NCBI RefSeq assembly: GCF_014199205.1
Contig: NZ_JACIJD010000027.1
Coordinates: 1 to 47,275, forward strand
DNA: 47,275 bases
Origin: Muricoccus pecuniae
GTDB lineage: Bacteria > Pseudomonadota > Alphaproteobacteria > Acetobacterales > Acetobacteraceae
Direction of reading: 5' to 3'
Position numbers and translations under genes: made by a program. How positions within the stretch are numbered: position 1 is the first letter of the stretch; every line of letters begins with the position of its first letter. Below the pieces are notes generated by a model that made no database searches, was not told the DNA's origin, and saw only the letters and a program-made list of their open reading frames with translations. Positions 8,030 through 16,619 of the stretch are shown here, piece by piece.

Positions 8030-8322
8030 CCCTTTCTCCAAAGGCGCGGAACGTCGCCCTCTTCGCTGCCGTGGCCTGCGCCGCGCTGATCCTGCCCGAC
8101 CTGGCGCACGCGCAGATCGGCGGCGGCGGCTCCGGCGTGGTCAACAGCCTGACGCAGTGGTTCATGACCAACGTGGCCCGCGGCCTGGTGATGCTCGGCA
8201 TCATCGCCGTCGCCATCGGCCTCTTCGTCATGCGCTTCTCCGTCAGCGTCATCGCCTCCGTGGTGGCCGGCGGCCTGATCCTGGCCAACGCCGACACCAT
8301 CGCCGGCTACTTCGGCTTCTGA
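8026..8322 (+). CDS. virB2: VirB2 major pilin subunit
   Basis: A 98-aa pre-pilin. A long N-terminal signal segment (residues about 8-28, ending in AHAQ) is followed by two hydrophobic helices: GLVMLGIIAVAIGLFVMRF and VIASVVAGGLILANADTI. This is the VirB2/TrbC architecture, in which the mature protein polymerises into the conjugative pilus. It lies between virB1 and virB3. Confidence 0.9.
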   Translation: MTLSPKARNVALFAAVACAALILPDLAHAQIGGGGSGVVNSLTQWFMTNVARGLVMLGIIAVAIGLFVMRFSVSVIASVVAGGLILANADTIAGYFGF

Positions 8323-8336
8323 GGGGCGGGCACGGC

Positions 8337-8678
8337 GTGGAACCCCTGACCGAAGATCCCTTGCACGTCGCGGCGACGCGGCCGGCCCTGATGTGGGGCC
8401 TGCCGCTGCCGCTGGCCCTCGCCCTGTTCGTGATCGGGGCCGAGGTGCAGGTGGTGTTCAAGGGCCTGACCGGCGTGACCTGGGCGCTCGCCCTGGTCGC
8501 CCCGGTCTGGATCGCAGCCCGGTTCCTCGTCGCCCGCGACTACAACGCGGTCGGCGTCGCGGTGCTCTGGCTCAACACCAGCGCCCGCGGCCTCGACACC
8601 GCCGATTGGGGCGGCGCCTCCGTCGCCCCACTGCCCGTAGGGAGCGCGCGGGGGCCGCGCGGCATGTCCAATGCGTAA
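8337..8678 (+). CDS. virB3: VirB3 inner-membrane protein
   Basis: A 113-aa protein starting at a GTG 14 bp after virB2. The N-terminus (EPLTEDPLHVAATRPAL) is the typical VirB3 amphipathic start. Two hydrophobic segments follow near residues 20-36 and 42-62, then FLVARDYNAVGVAVLWLNT, where the R-D-x-N-A pattern is characteristic of VirB3. VirB3 binds the VirB4 ATPase at the channel base. Its end overlaps the virB4 start by 8 bp. Confidence 0.9.
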   Translation: MEPLTEDPLHVAATRPALMWGLPLPLALALFVIGAEVQVVFKGLTGVTWALALVAPVWIAARFLVARDYNAVGVAVLWLNTSARGLDTADWGGASVAPLPVGSARGPRGMSNA

Positions 8679-11088
8679 CCCCTTCCTCTCCGCCTCCGGG
8701 TGGAGCGAGCGCAGCGCCGACGACTACGTGCCTTTCGTCGGCCACGTCCGCGACGACGCCGTGCTGCGGACGGACGGGTCGGTGATGGGGATGCTGCGGC
8801 TGGTCGGCGCTCCCTTCGCTCTGGAGGACCACGCCCGGCGCAACAGCCGGCACCGCTTCCGCAACGCGGTCCTCCGCAACATCGCGGACGACACCCTGAC
8901 GGTCGTGGAGACCATGGTACGGCACGACGGCGTGGCGCCGCTGCCGGCCGGGGCCTACCGATCCGCCTTCGCCGCCGATCTCGAGAACGCCTACCGCCGG
9001 GAGGTCCTGGCCGGGCGCGAGCGGGTCAACGAGTGGTTCGTGTCGGTGATCGTCACCCCGCGCGCCCCGGTGACGCGCGGTCTCAACGCCCTCCGCTCGC
9101 GCCTGGGCCGCAAGAAGGAGGCCGCCGCCACCACGGCCAGCGATGAGCTGATCCGCACCCTGGATGACCGGATGCTCGTGCTGGCCAAGGCCTATGCCGA
9201 GATGGGGCCGGTGCGGCTGGGCGTGCGCGAGGCCGGCGGGGTGATGTTCTCCGAGATTGCCGAAGCCCTGCGCCTGTTCCTGACGGCGCGCTTCCTTCCC
9301 GTGCCGATGGTCAGCGGCTCCCTCGGCGGCTCCATCTACACGGATCGGGTGATCTGCGGCCGGCGCGGCTTTGAGGTCCGCACCCCCGGCCGTCCATCCT
9401 TCGGCACCCTCATGGGGTTCAAGGAATACCCCGACCGCACCCGCCCGGGGATGCTCAACGACCTGCTCTCGGCCGACTGCCGGGTGGTGCTGACCAACTC
9501 CTTCCGCTTCCACTCCCGCGCCGCGGCGACCGGGAGCTTGGCGCGCAAGCAGGCGCAGATGGCCAATGCCGGCGACCGCGCCCTGAGCCAGATGGACGCC
9601 CTGCACGACGCCATGGACGACGTGGCCTCCAACCAGGCCACCATGGGATCGCACCACGTCTCCGTCGCCCTGCATTGCGACAGCCTGCCCGAGCTGGAGC
9701 GCCGCACCGGCGAGGTTCGCGCCGCCCTGACCAATGCCGGGGCCAGCGTCGCCGTGGAGGACCTGGGGACCGAGGCCGCCTATTGGGCGCAGCTCCCCGG
9801 CAACGCCGCTTGGCGCACCCGGCCCGGCGACATTTCCTCTCGAAACTTCGTGGGTTTCTCGTCCCTGGATGGCTACCCGCGGGGCGGCCCGTCCCCGGAG
9901 TGGGGCGCCCCGCTGCTGCGGCTGCTGACCTCGGCCAACACTGGCTTTGACCTGTCGCTCCACGTCGCCGGCCTGCCGCACATGGCCATTTTCGGCCCCT
10001 CCGGGTCGGGCAAGACCGTGTTCCTCGGCATGATGGTGGCCGCCCTGGAACGGGTGACGGGGCCGGGCGGGACCGTGGTGGTGTTCGACAAGGACAACGC
10101 CAACGAGATCCTCGTCCGCGCCATGGGCGGGCGCTACCTGACCCTGCGCGCGGGCGAGGATAGCGGCCTGGCGCCGATGCGGGCGCTGCCGAACACCCCC
10201 GACGCTCGGGTGTGGCTGCTGCGCTTCGTGGTGGGGTTGATCCGCGCCGACGACGGCCCGCAGCCCGACGCGATTGAGCTGCGCCGGCTGTCCAAGGCCA
10301 TCGCCTTCCAGATGCGGATGCCGCCTGCTGCCCGCTCCATCGCCGGGCTCTGCGCCTGGCTGGTGGGCGAGGGCGCCGGCAGCGCCGGCAAGCGCCTGGA
10401 ACGCTGGGGCCGGGACGGCGACCTGGGCTGGTCCTTTGACGGCGAGGCCGACGCCTTCGATCCCGATGCCGGTTTGGTGGGCGTGGATTTCTCGGCGCTG
10501 ATGGAGGACGAGACGGTGCGCGGCCCGGCCGCCTCCTACCTCCTGCACCGGGTCCGCGGCGTGATCGACGGCCGGCGCTTCGTGCTCGCAGCCGATGAGT
10601 TCTGGGCCTACCTGCCCGATGAGCGGTTCGCCCGCGCCTTTGAGGACTTCGCGCTGACGCTCCGCAAGGGCAACGGCGCCCTGGTGATCGCAACGCAGCA
10701 GCCGCAGCAGGTGCTCCGCCATCCCATCGGCGCCACCCTGGTCAGCAACATGCCGACCAAGGTTCTTTTTCCCAACCAGTCGGCCAGCCGGTCCGCCTAC
10801 TGCGACGTGGGAGACGGCTACGAGAGCCTGCATTGCACGCCGGGCGAGTATCGCGCCGTCACCGAGGACATGGCCGCCGGGGCGCGATCCATGCTGGTCA
10901 AGCGCGACGCCGGCTCCGTGGTCTGCCGGGTGGAGCTGCCTCCGGCCATGGCGCCGCACCTAGCGGTGTTGAGCGGCAAGGTCGGCACCGTCCGCCTGCT
11001 GCGGAAGATCCGGCGCGAGCTGGGGACCGATGAGCCGTCGGCGCTCCTGCCCGAGTTCCACCGCCGCCTGCCGGAAGCGGCAACCTGA
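8671..11088 (+). CDS. virB4: VirB4 ATPase of the type IV secretion system
   Basis: An 805-aa VirB4 of full family length. The N-terminal domain carries the CagE/VirB4 pattern. The C-terminal ATPase domain has Walker A GPSGSGKT near residue 445, Walker B ADEFWAYL near 640, and the ATQQPQQVL motif near 670. VirB4 powers pilus assembly and substrate transfer at the inner membrane. It is coupled to virB5 through TGATG at 11086-11090. No lesions were seen. Confidence 0.95.
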   Translation: MRNPFLSASGWSERSADDYVPFVGHVRDDAVLRTDGSVMGMLRLVGAPFALEDHARRNSRHRFRNAVLRNIADDTLTVVETMVRHDGVAPLPAGAYRSAFAADLENAYRREVLAGRERVNEWFVSVIVTPRAPVTRGLNALRSRLGRKKEAAATTASDELIRTLDDRMLVLAKAYAEMGPVRLGVREAGGVMFSEIAEALRLFLTARFLPVPMVSGSLGGSIYTDRVICGRRGFEVRTPGRPSFGTLMGFKEYPDRTRPGMLNDLLSADCRVVLTNSFRFHSRAAATGSLARKQAQMANAGDRALSQMDALHDAMDDVASNQATMGSHHVSVALHCDSLPELERRTGEVRAALTNAGASVAVEDLGTEAAYWAQLPGNAAWRTRPGDISSRNFVGFSSLDGYPRGGPSPEWGAPLLRLLTSANTGFDLSLHVAGLPHMAIFGPSGSGKTVFLGMMVAALERVTGPGGTVVVFDKDNANEILVRAMGGRYLTLRAGEDSGLAPMRALPNTPDARVWLLRFVVGLIRADDGPQPDAIELRRLSKAIAFQMRMPPAARSIAGLCAWLVGEGAGSAGKRLERWGRDGDLGWSFDGEADAFDPDAGLVGVDFSALMEDETVRGPAASYLLHRVRGVIDGRRFVLAADEFWAYLPDERFARAFEDFALTLRKGNGALVIATQQPQQVLRHPIGATLVSNMPTKVLFPNQSASRSAYCDVGDGYESLHCTPGEYRAVTEDMAAGARSMLVKRDAGSVVCRVELPPAMAPHLAVLSGKVGTVRLLRKIRRELGTDEPSALLPEFHRRLPEAAT

Positions 11089-11813
11089 TGAGGACATGGA
11101 GCATGAAGCGGACGCTTTTGGCGGGGGCCGCGGCCCTCGCCCTGGCCGTGGCGGCGCCTGGCGCTGCGCGGGCACAAATCCCGGTGACGGACGCCCTCGC
11201 GAACGCGCAGGCGCAGATTACCAACTCCCAGCTCGTGCAGCAGGTCGCGCAGGCCGTGGCCACCGTGCGCCAGCTTGAGCAGCAGTATCAGCAGCTCCAG
11301 GCCACCTATAACGTGCTCGCCCACACCACCAGCGTCTCGGGCCTGGCAAACCGCCTGGGCGGCGTCGCGAACGGCTACGGTGCCAGCCAGATCGGCGGCG
11401 CCATGACGGGCGTGGGGAGCTTGGCCGGCGCTGCCGATCAGGTGGCCAACATGCGCTTCTTCTCGTCGTCGGGAACGGACTTCTCCGCGACCGAGCAGAC
11501 GCGGCGGGCGCAGCGCCTGGGCAACGTCCAGGCCGCGGCCATGCAGGGGATGCAGCAGTCGGAGCAGCGCATCGCCGGCCTGCGCGAGCTGATGGGCGAG
11601 ATTGACGGGCAGCCCGACGTGCAGGCGTCGGCCGCCCTGAACAACCGCATCCAGGCCGAGCACGCGCTTCTGTCGGCGCAGCAGCAGCAGCTCGCGCAGT
11701 TGCAGCTCATGGCGGCCACCCAGCAGCAGGGCGACACCCTGCGCGCGGAGGAAGCCGCCCGGCAGAGCGCGGAGCAATACCGCGATAGCTTCCAGCCGTT
11801 GGGGGACAACTGA
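11088..11813 (+). CDS. virB5: VirB5/TrbJ-like minor pilus component
   Basis: A 241-aa secreted protein. A signal peptide is clear from the second methionine (MKRTLLAGAAALALAVAAPG...ARAQ); the first ATG at 11088 overlaps the virB4 stop, but the ATG at 11103 may be the true start. The mature part is strongly helical and glutamine-rich (RQLEQQYQQLQATYN), the VirB5/TrbJ pattern. VirB5 sits at the pilus tip and aids recipient contact. It ends at the start codon of the next gene (TGATG). Confidence 0.85.
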   Translation: MRTWSMKRTLLAGAAALALAVAAPGAARAQIPVTDALANAQAQITNSQLVQQVAQAVATVRQLEQQYQQLQATYNVLAHTTSVSGLANRLGGVANGYGASQIGGAMTGVGSLAGAADQVANMRFFSSSGTDFSATEQTRRAQRLGNVQAAAMQGMQQSEQRIAGLRELMGEIDGQPDVQASAALNNRIQAEHALLSAQQQQLAQLQLMAATQQQGDTLRAEEAARQSAEQYRDSFQPLGDN

Positions 11814-12244
11814 TGCGCGGTGCGGTGCTCGTGCTCGCCCTGGTGGCCGTGGGCACCGCGCCCGTTCTCGCGCAGCGGTCGCGCGAGAACCGCGACGTGC
11901 CCTGGTTCCAGGCGCATCCGCAAATCCTCGATGAGACCTTGCGACGCTGCCAGCGCGACGCCCGCCTGGCCGCGAGCTGGGAGTGCCAGAACGCGGAAGC
12001 CGCGGGCGCCTCGCGCATGGGCCGCCCGCTGCCCAACACCCTGCCGCGTGCCGGCCAGGGACGCCAGGCGCCGCCCGTGGACAGCAGCGGCCTACCGGAG
12101 CCGGACTACAACCCGCGCACCAACCCGTTCGGCTTTCAGTCCCTAAAGCGGGCTTGTCAGGAACGTGGGCCGGGAAGCTCGATGTTCCTTCCCTACTGCT
12201 ACCAGCTCGATCGCTACCCGGAGGAACGCGACCGTGGCCGGTGA
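11813..12244 (+). CDS. EexN-like entry-exclusion candidate
   Basis: A 143-aa exported protein in the usual place of an entry-exclusion gene, between virB5 and virB6. After a signal peptide (residues 1-20), the segment VPWFQAHPQILDETLRRCQ and then WECQNAEAAG follows the EexN pattern (short aromatic block, NP-like turn, T...C, ECQNA). Family members are usually lipoproteins; I see no lipobox cysteine here, so anchoring would differ. The C-terminal half has a pair of cysteines and FLPYCYQLDRYP. Its end overlaps virB6 by 11 bp. The exclusion role is inferred. Confidence 0.6.
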   Translation: MRGAVLVLALVAVGTAPVLAQRSRENRDVPWFQAHPQILDETLRRCQRDARLAASWECQNAEAAGASRMGRPLPNTLPRAGQGRQAPPVDSSGLPEPDYNPRTNPFGFQSLKRACQERGPGSSMFLPYCYQLDRYPEERDRGR

Positions 12245-13223
12245 GTTCTTCCAGAACGTCTCTCTAGCCTTCGATGGCAATCTAGTTTCCGCCGTCAACA
12301 ACGTCATTAACAACGGCCTCACCTGGGCACGTCCCCAGGTGCGGGCCGCTGCCACGCTGTTCATCCTCATTTCCGGTTGGCTCGTGCTGACCGGCCGGAT
12401 GGACAAGAGCGTGCTGGCCGGGCGCGTGCTGCGGATCATGGCCGTGGCCGCCTTGCTCACATCGGCGGGCACGTTCAACACCTACGTCCGCGACTTGTTC
12501 CTGACCGACATTCCTTCCACGGTCGGAAGTGCCCTCACGGGCGGAACCACCTACGCCCCGGCCGCGCAGTTCGATGCGCTGTGGGGTGCCACGCAGCGCA
12601 TCGCCGCCACCATGCTCGCGGAAGCGACGGGCTGGACGCAGTTCGGTGAGCGCCTGGTGATCCGCGCGCTGATGGTGATTTCCTTCGTCGCCCTGGTCGT
12701 GATCTTCCTTATGTGGATCGTGGCCCGCGTGGTCATGGGCTTCGTGATTGCCCTCGGGCCGTTCCTGATCGGCCTTGCCCTGTTCGACGCGACGCGTCCC
12801 TTCGTGGATCGCTGGGTGGGCAAGCTCGTCTCGCTGACGCTCGTGCAGCTCTCCGTCAGTGTCATGCTGCAAATGCTGATGACGGGTTTCAACAACTACG
12901 TCCGCGTCGCGCAGTCCAATTCCGGCGGTAGCCTGGATGAGAAGATGGGCGCGCTGCTGCAAGTCGCCGCCTGGTATTGGTGTGGCCTGCTACTGATCGG
13001 CGCGCTGACGGGCGTGGCCTACTCCATCGGCGGCGGCCTGGCCGGCTCCTTCGCCCCGCACACGCAAGCCCTGGGCGAAGCCATCGACCGCGGCATGGCG
13101 TCGATGCAGCGCCGCTCCGACAAGAAGGCCGCCGCCGCCTCCCAGGGCCGGCAGGAAGCCTATCAGAGCCGAACGGCCACCGCCGCCGAGGCGACAGCCG
13201 CCAACACCGTGCCGAAGGGCTGA
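12234..13223 (+). CDS. virB6: VirB6/TrbL inner-membrane channel protein
   Basis: A 329-aa polytopic membrane protein. I chose the GTG at 12234 (AGEFFQNVSLAFDGNLV), since the extra sequence of a longer frame overlaps the previous gene in a non-protein-like way. Hydrophobic segments lie near residues 38-55, 65-80, 140-165, 168-190 and 240-265, with the conserved VALVVIFLMWIVARVVMGFV-like core and ALGPFLIGLALF. The VirB6 family forms part of the inner-membrane translocation route. The C-terminal 50 residues are a hydrophilic alanine-rich tail. Confidence 0.88.
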   Translation: MAGEFFQNVSLAFDGNLVSAVNNVINNGLTWARPQVRAAATLFILISGWLVLTGRMDKSVLAGRVLRIMAVAALLTSAGTFNTYVRDLFLTDIPSTVGSALTGGTTYAPAAQFDALWGATQRIAATMLAEATGWTQFGERLVIRALMVISFVALVVIFLMWIVARVVMGFVIALGPFLIGLALFDATRPFVDRWVGKLVSLTLVQLSVSVMLQMLMTGFNNYVRVAQSNSGGSLDEKMGALLQVAAWYWCGLLLIGALTGVAYSIGGGLAGSFAPHTQALGEAIDRGMASMQRRSDKKAAAASQGRQEAYQSRTATAAEATAANTVPKG

Positions 13224-13269
13224 TCCCGTGCGCGCCTCCTGCCCCCTCCTCCGTCACCGTGGAGCCCCG

Positions 13270-13443
13270 ATGAAGCCCGCGCTGCTGCTCTCCCTGCTGG
13301 CCCTGGCCGCCTGTGCCAGCGCCTCCGAACCGCCGGCCTGCAAGGGCGAGGTGTTCCAGCTCAATCCGACCCGGATGCTCCCGCCGGCCACCCTCGCCGC
13401 CGCGGCCCCCGTGGTCGCCCCGGCCAGGAGTGTCGTGCGTTGA
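13270..13443 (+). CDS. virB7: VirB7-like lipoprotein
   Basis: A 57-aa lipoprotein. The N-terminus MKPALLLSLLALAAC is a textbook type II signal with lipobox LAAC, so C15 would be acylated. The following CKGEVFQLNPTRM matches short VirB7-type proteins, which end up in the outer-membrane core complex with VirB9 and VirB10. I chose the ATG at 13270 because it begins the signal peptide. Its stop overlaps the TTG start of virB8 (TTGA). Confidence 0.8.
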   Translation: MKPALLLSLLALAACASASEPPACKGEVFQLNPTRMLPPATLAAAAPVVAPARSVVR

Positions 13444-14240
13444 ACGCCATCCTCCCGCCCGGCCAGCCGGTGCCGCCCAACGCCTCGCCCGCGGGTGGCC
13501 CCTCCGATGGCGATATGGCCGCCGCCGTGGTGATCCCACGGGGCGAGCTGAACCGCCTCTACGCCGAGACGCGGGCCCGCCAGCTCCGCGACGCCCGCTG
13601 CGCCAAGCGCATCAGCATGGGAAAGACCTGGGCCATCGTCGGCCTGCTGGGCGTGGTCGGGATGCAGGCCCTCGCCGCCCTCCAGCTCTTTCCCCTGGTG
13701 CGCGTGGTGCCCGTGGTGGCCATCCCGCAGCCGGACGGCAGCATGGCCACCGTGGTCCACGGCGACGCCCTGCCGGCCGGCGTGCAGGAGCGCGCCGTGC
13801 GCGCCACCCTGTTCCAGTATGTCCGCCTGCGCGAAGGCTGGTCCTCCGGCGAGGCCGGCTACGCCTATGACGTGGTGAGCCGCATGTCGGCGCCCGCTGT
13901 TCGCACCGCTTTTCAGGAGTGGTTCAACCTCGACAAGCCGCCCGGCCCGCAGGCCGTGTGGGGGACGCGGGCGACCGTCACCGTGGAGCAGATCAGCGGC
14001 GCCCTGCTGCCGAACGACACCGCGCAGGCCGACGAGATTTACCAGCTCCGCTTCCGCCGCACCGAGCGCGCTGCCGGCCGCCCGCCGGTCGTGTCCACCT
14101 GGGTCACGACACTGCGCTACCGCGCCGGCCAGAACATCGCCTTCACCGACGGCACCACGATCAACCCGCTGGGCGTGCTCGTGACCGAATACCGCCCGCC
14201 CGAGCGTGAGGGCGTGCCGACGCTGGGAGAGGCCCGATGA
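13440..14240 (+). CDS. virB8: VirB8 bitopic assembly factor
   Basis: A 266-aa protein with a TTG start overlapping virB7. A cytoplasmic N-terminus of about 60 residues (including ELNRLYAETRARQL) is followed by a single membrane helix near 60-82 (TWAIVGLLGVVGMQALAAL) and a periplasmic NTF2-like domain with YVRLREGWSSGEAGYAYDVV and QEWFN. VirB8 nucleates channel assembly. It is coupled to virB9 through ATGA. Confidence 0.92.
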   Translation: MNAILPPGQPVPPNASPAGGPSDGDMAAAVVIPRGELNRLYAETRARQLRDARCAKRISMGKTWAIVGLLGVVGMQALAALQLFPLVRVVPVVAIPQPDGSMATVVHGDALPAGVQERAVRATLFQYVRLREGWSSGEAGYAYDVVSRMSAPAVRTAFQEWFNLDKPPGPQAVWGTRATVTVEQISGALLPNDTAQADEIYQLRFRRTERAAGRPPVVSTWVTTLRYRAGQNIAFTDGTTINPLGVLVTEYRPPEREGVPTLGEAR

Positions 14241-15277
14241 ACCGCCCCCGTTCCGTCCTGCGGCTGCTTCTGGCCCCCTCCGTCGCCCTGCCGCTGGCCT
14301 GGGGTGCCCCGGCCACGGCGGGCGAAGCCCCGGCCCCGGCCGGCGCCGATCCCCGCGTGCGGGTGATCGCCTACAACCCGCAACAGGTGGTCAAGCTCTA
14401 TGCCGTCCCCGGCGCCACCCTGACCATCCAGCTCGCGCCCGGTGAGACGGTCGCCGGCCTGCCAGTGTCGGATCAATCCCTGTTGGACACGCCCGAGCCC
14501 GCCGGCCCCGGTAACGGCCCGATTGCCCTGGCCGGCGGCCCCGTCACTCCCTCCGAGCGGGCCGGCGCCGGCCGCGGTGCCTCGACGGATCGGAACCTCT
14601 TCACCGCTGTCCGCGGCAACTTCGTGATGCTCAAGCCCCTGCGCGACCTGGCGCCGCAGCCCTTGTTCATCATCGGCCGCAGCACCGACCCCACCACGGG
14701 CAAGGAGGTGATGCGCGCCTATACCTTCGAGCTGTCCACGCGAGAGGGGCCACTGACCGCGGACGCCCCGGATACCTACTACCTCGTGCGCTTCACCTAC
14801 CCCGCTGAGGAACGCGCCGCCGCGGCGGCTGCGGCGGCAGCTCGTCGGCAGGCGGCCAACGCCGCGGCCGAGACGCGCCGCCGCGAGCTGGCCGACCGGC
14901 AGGCGCGTGAGCGCCTAGTGCTGGCCAGCACGAACGCCGCCACGCCCGGCGTCCTGAACTGGAACTACGACGGCCAGGGCGACCGTGACCTGGCCCCGGC
15001 CGAGGTGTGGGACGACGGGCAATCCACCTTCCTGCGCTTCCCCGGCAATCGTCGCGTGCCGGCCATCTTCTCCGTCCTCGCGGACGGACGCGAGGCGGCC
15101 GTGAACTACTCGGCCAACACCTCGGGCCTCATCACCATCCACCAGACCAACGGCACCTTCCGCCTGCGGGACGGCGGCCTGGTGCTGTGCATCCTCAACC
15201 GGGCCTTCGATGCCACCGGGCGCAACCCCGGCACCGGCACCACCAGCCCCGATGTGGTGCGGGAGATCAGACAGTGA
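14237..15277 (+). CDS. virB9: VirB9 outer-membrane core protein
   Basis: A 346-aa VirB9. A signal peptide (residues 1-29) is followed by the N-terminal domain with VRVIAYNPQQVVKLYAVPG and a C-terminal CagX-like domain with YDGQGDRDLAPAEVWDDG, TFLRFPGNRRVPAIF and AVNYSANTSGLITIHQT. VirB9 forms the outer-membrane core ring with VirB7 and VirB10. An alanine/arginine-rich linker lies near residues 192-225. The stop overlaps the GTG of virB10. Confidence 0.95.
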   Translation: MNRPRSVLRLLLAPSVALPLAWGAPATAGEAPAPAGADPRVRVIAYNPQQVVKLYAVPGATLTIQLAPGETVAGLPVSDQSLLDTPEPAGPGNGPIALAGGPVTPSERAGAGRGASTDRNLFTAVRGNFVMLKPLRDLAPQPLFIIGRSTDPTTGKEVMRAYTFELSTREGPLTADAPDTYYLVRFTYPAEERAAAAAAAAARRQAANAAAETRRRELADRQARERLVLASTNAATPGVLNWNYDGQGDRDLAPAEVWDDGQSTFLRFPGNRRVPAIFSVLADGREAAVNYSANTSGLITIHQTNGTFRLRDGGLVLCILNRAFDATGRNPGTGTTSPDVVREIRQ

Positions 15278-16449
15278 GCGACGCAACGGCCACCAGGGGC
15301 GCCGCCGCCTCCAATGATCCTGTCTCGCCCGTGGCCGGCGGCCGGCGCCTGCTGACCGGCCGGGAGAAGGTGCTGATCGGCGTCGGCATCTTCGCGGCCT
15401 GCGGCCTGGTCGCGATGTGGCCCTCGTCCAAGCCGGCCCCGGAGCGCGAGCGCGAGCAGCCGGTCGCAGAGGCCGGGCGCTCCATGCCCTACCGGCCGAT
15501 GCCCGAGCCGGCCGCCCCGCCGTCCCCGGCCCCGGCCGTCACGGCCGCGGCGCTGCCCACCCCGCCGACCCCGGCGGCCATGGGGATGCCGATGCCGATG
15601 CCGGGCGCCGGCAGCGCCGTAGCCTTCGGCGGCGGGGGCGGGCGCCAGCTCCCCAACCCCACCCCGATCATGAGCTACGAGGACCGTGCCGCCCCGCAGG
15701 CCGCGCAGCTCGTGCAGGACGGGCCGGCCGGCCCCCGCGCTGCCCGGGCCGGGGCGCCTGCTACAGTCCCCGGCGGCCTGGCCGGGGGCGCCAATGAGCC
15801 CGACGACGCGCTCTCTTCGCGCCTGCGCCCGTCCCGCATGGCCGCGGCCCGCGCAACCGTGCTGCGGAATCCTGAACTGACGGTGCCGATGGGCACGCGC
15901 ATCCCCTGCATTCCCGAGATGCCGATAGACTCCACGGTTGCCGGCTTCTTCTCCTGCATCACTCCCGTGGACGTGCGCGGCTCCACCGGAACCGTCGTGC
16001 TGATGGAGCGTGGCACCCGCATCGTGGGCGAGGTCCGTTCCGGCCTGGCCCGCGGCTCGCGTCGCCTGTTCGTGGTGATGACCCAAGCCCTCACGCCTGG
16101 CGGCGTGCAGATGGAGCTGAACAGCCCCGGCGCCGACGTGATGGGCCAGGCCGGGCTGGATGGCGAGGTCGATAGCCACTTCTTCGAGCGGTTCCGCGGC
16201 GCCATGCTGCTCGCCTTCCTCGACACCGGCCTACAGGCCGCGGCCACCGTCGCCAGCAACTCGCTGAACAACGGCACGGGCGTCACCTTCAACCAGTTCC
16301 AGTCGGGCGGGCAGCGCGCCACCAGCCAAGCGCTGGAATCCGACATCAACATTCCCTCCACCCTGCGCCGAAACCAGGGGGAGCCCATGACGGTGTTCGT
16401 GGCGAGAAATCTGGACTTCTCGGACGTATATCGGTTGGTGAGCCGGTGA
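15274..16449 (+). CDS. virB10: VirB10 envelope-spanning core protein
   Basis: A 391-aa VirB10. I chose the GTG at 15274, which forms a GTGA overlap with the virB9 stop; the frame is open further upstream but lies inside virB9. A short cytoplasmic tail, one membrane helix (VLIGVGIFAACGLVAMW, about residues 33-50), a long proline-rich periplasmic linker (55-190) and a C-terminal beta-barrel domain (VPMGTRIPCIPEM, then FFSCITPVDVRG) are visible. VirB10 transmits energy from the inner-membrane ATPases to the outer-membrane core. Confidence 0.93.
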   Translation: MSDATATRGAAASNDPVSPVAGGRRLLTGREKVLIGVGIFAACGLVAMWPSSKPAPEREREQPVAEAGRSMPYRPMPEPAAPPSPAPAVTAAALPTPPTPAAMGMPMPMPGAGSAVAFGGGGGRQLPNPTPIMSYEDRAAPQAAQLVQDGPAGPRAARAGAPATVPGGLAGGANEPDDALSSRLRPSRMAAARATVLRNPELTVPMGTRIPCIPEMPIDSTVAGFFSCITPVDVRGSTGTVVLMERGTRIVGEVRSGLARGSRRLFVVMTQALTPGGVQMELNSPGADVMGQAGLDGEVDSHFFERFRGAMLLAFLDTGLQAAATVASNSLNNGTGVTFNQFQSGGQRATSQALESDINIPSTLRRNQGEPMTVFVARNLDFSDVYRLVSR

Positions 16450-16619
16450 GGGGCGCGGCGGTGCAGCTCGCCCTTCACCTCGCCGCTGCGGCGCCGGCCG
16501 GGAGTTGGGGAACGGCAGGGCAGGCGTGCCGCCTGCCCGGTCCCTCCCCGGAGGACGCGCCCACCATCCACGATCCGGCGCAGCTCCTGTTCGCCTTCGC
16601 GCGGGAGGCAGGCCGATGA
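16446..16619 (+). CDS. 57-aa uncharacterised protein between virB10 and virB11
   Basis: A 58-codon open frame with a GTG start in a GTGA overlap with the virB10 stop, and a TGA that overlaps the virB11 ATG (ATGA at 16616-16619). The product begins VRGAAVQLALHLAAAAPAG and ends with HDPAQLLFAFAREAGR. It uses the same overlap style as every other junction in the operon and fills the gap exactly, which argues that it is translated. There is no recognised domain and only one cysteine. It could be a small modulator or merely a coupling leader for virB11. Confidence 0.5.
   Translation: MRGAAVQLALHLAAAAPAGSWGTAGQACRLPGPSPEDAPTIHDPAQLLFAFAREAGR

Noticed and set aside
8572-10959. 795-aa open frame antisense to virB4
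   Set aside because: It lies entirely opposite a convincing virB4, has histidine/glycine/arginine-rich composition and no recognisable protein features.
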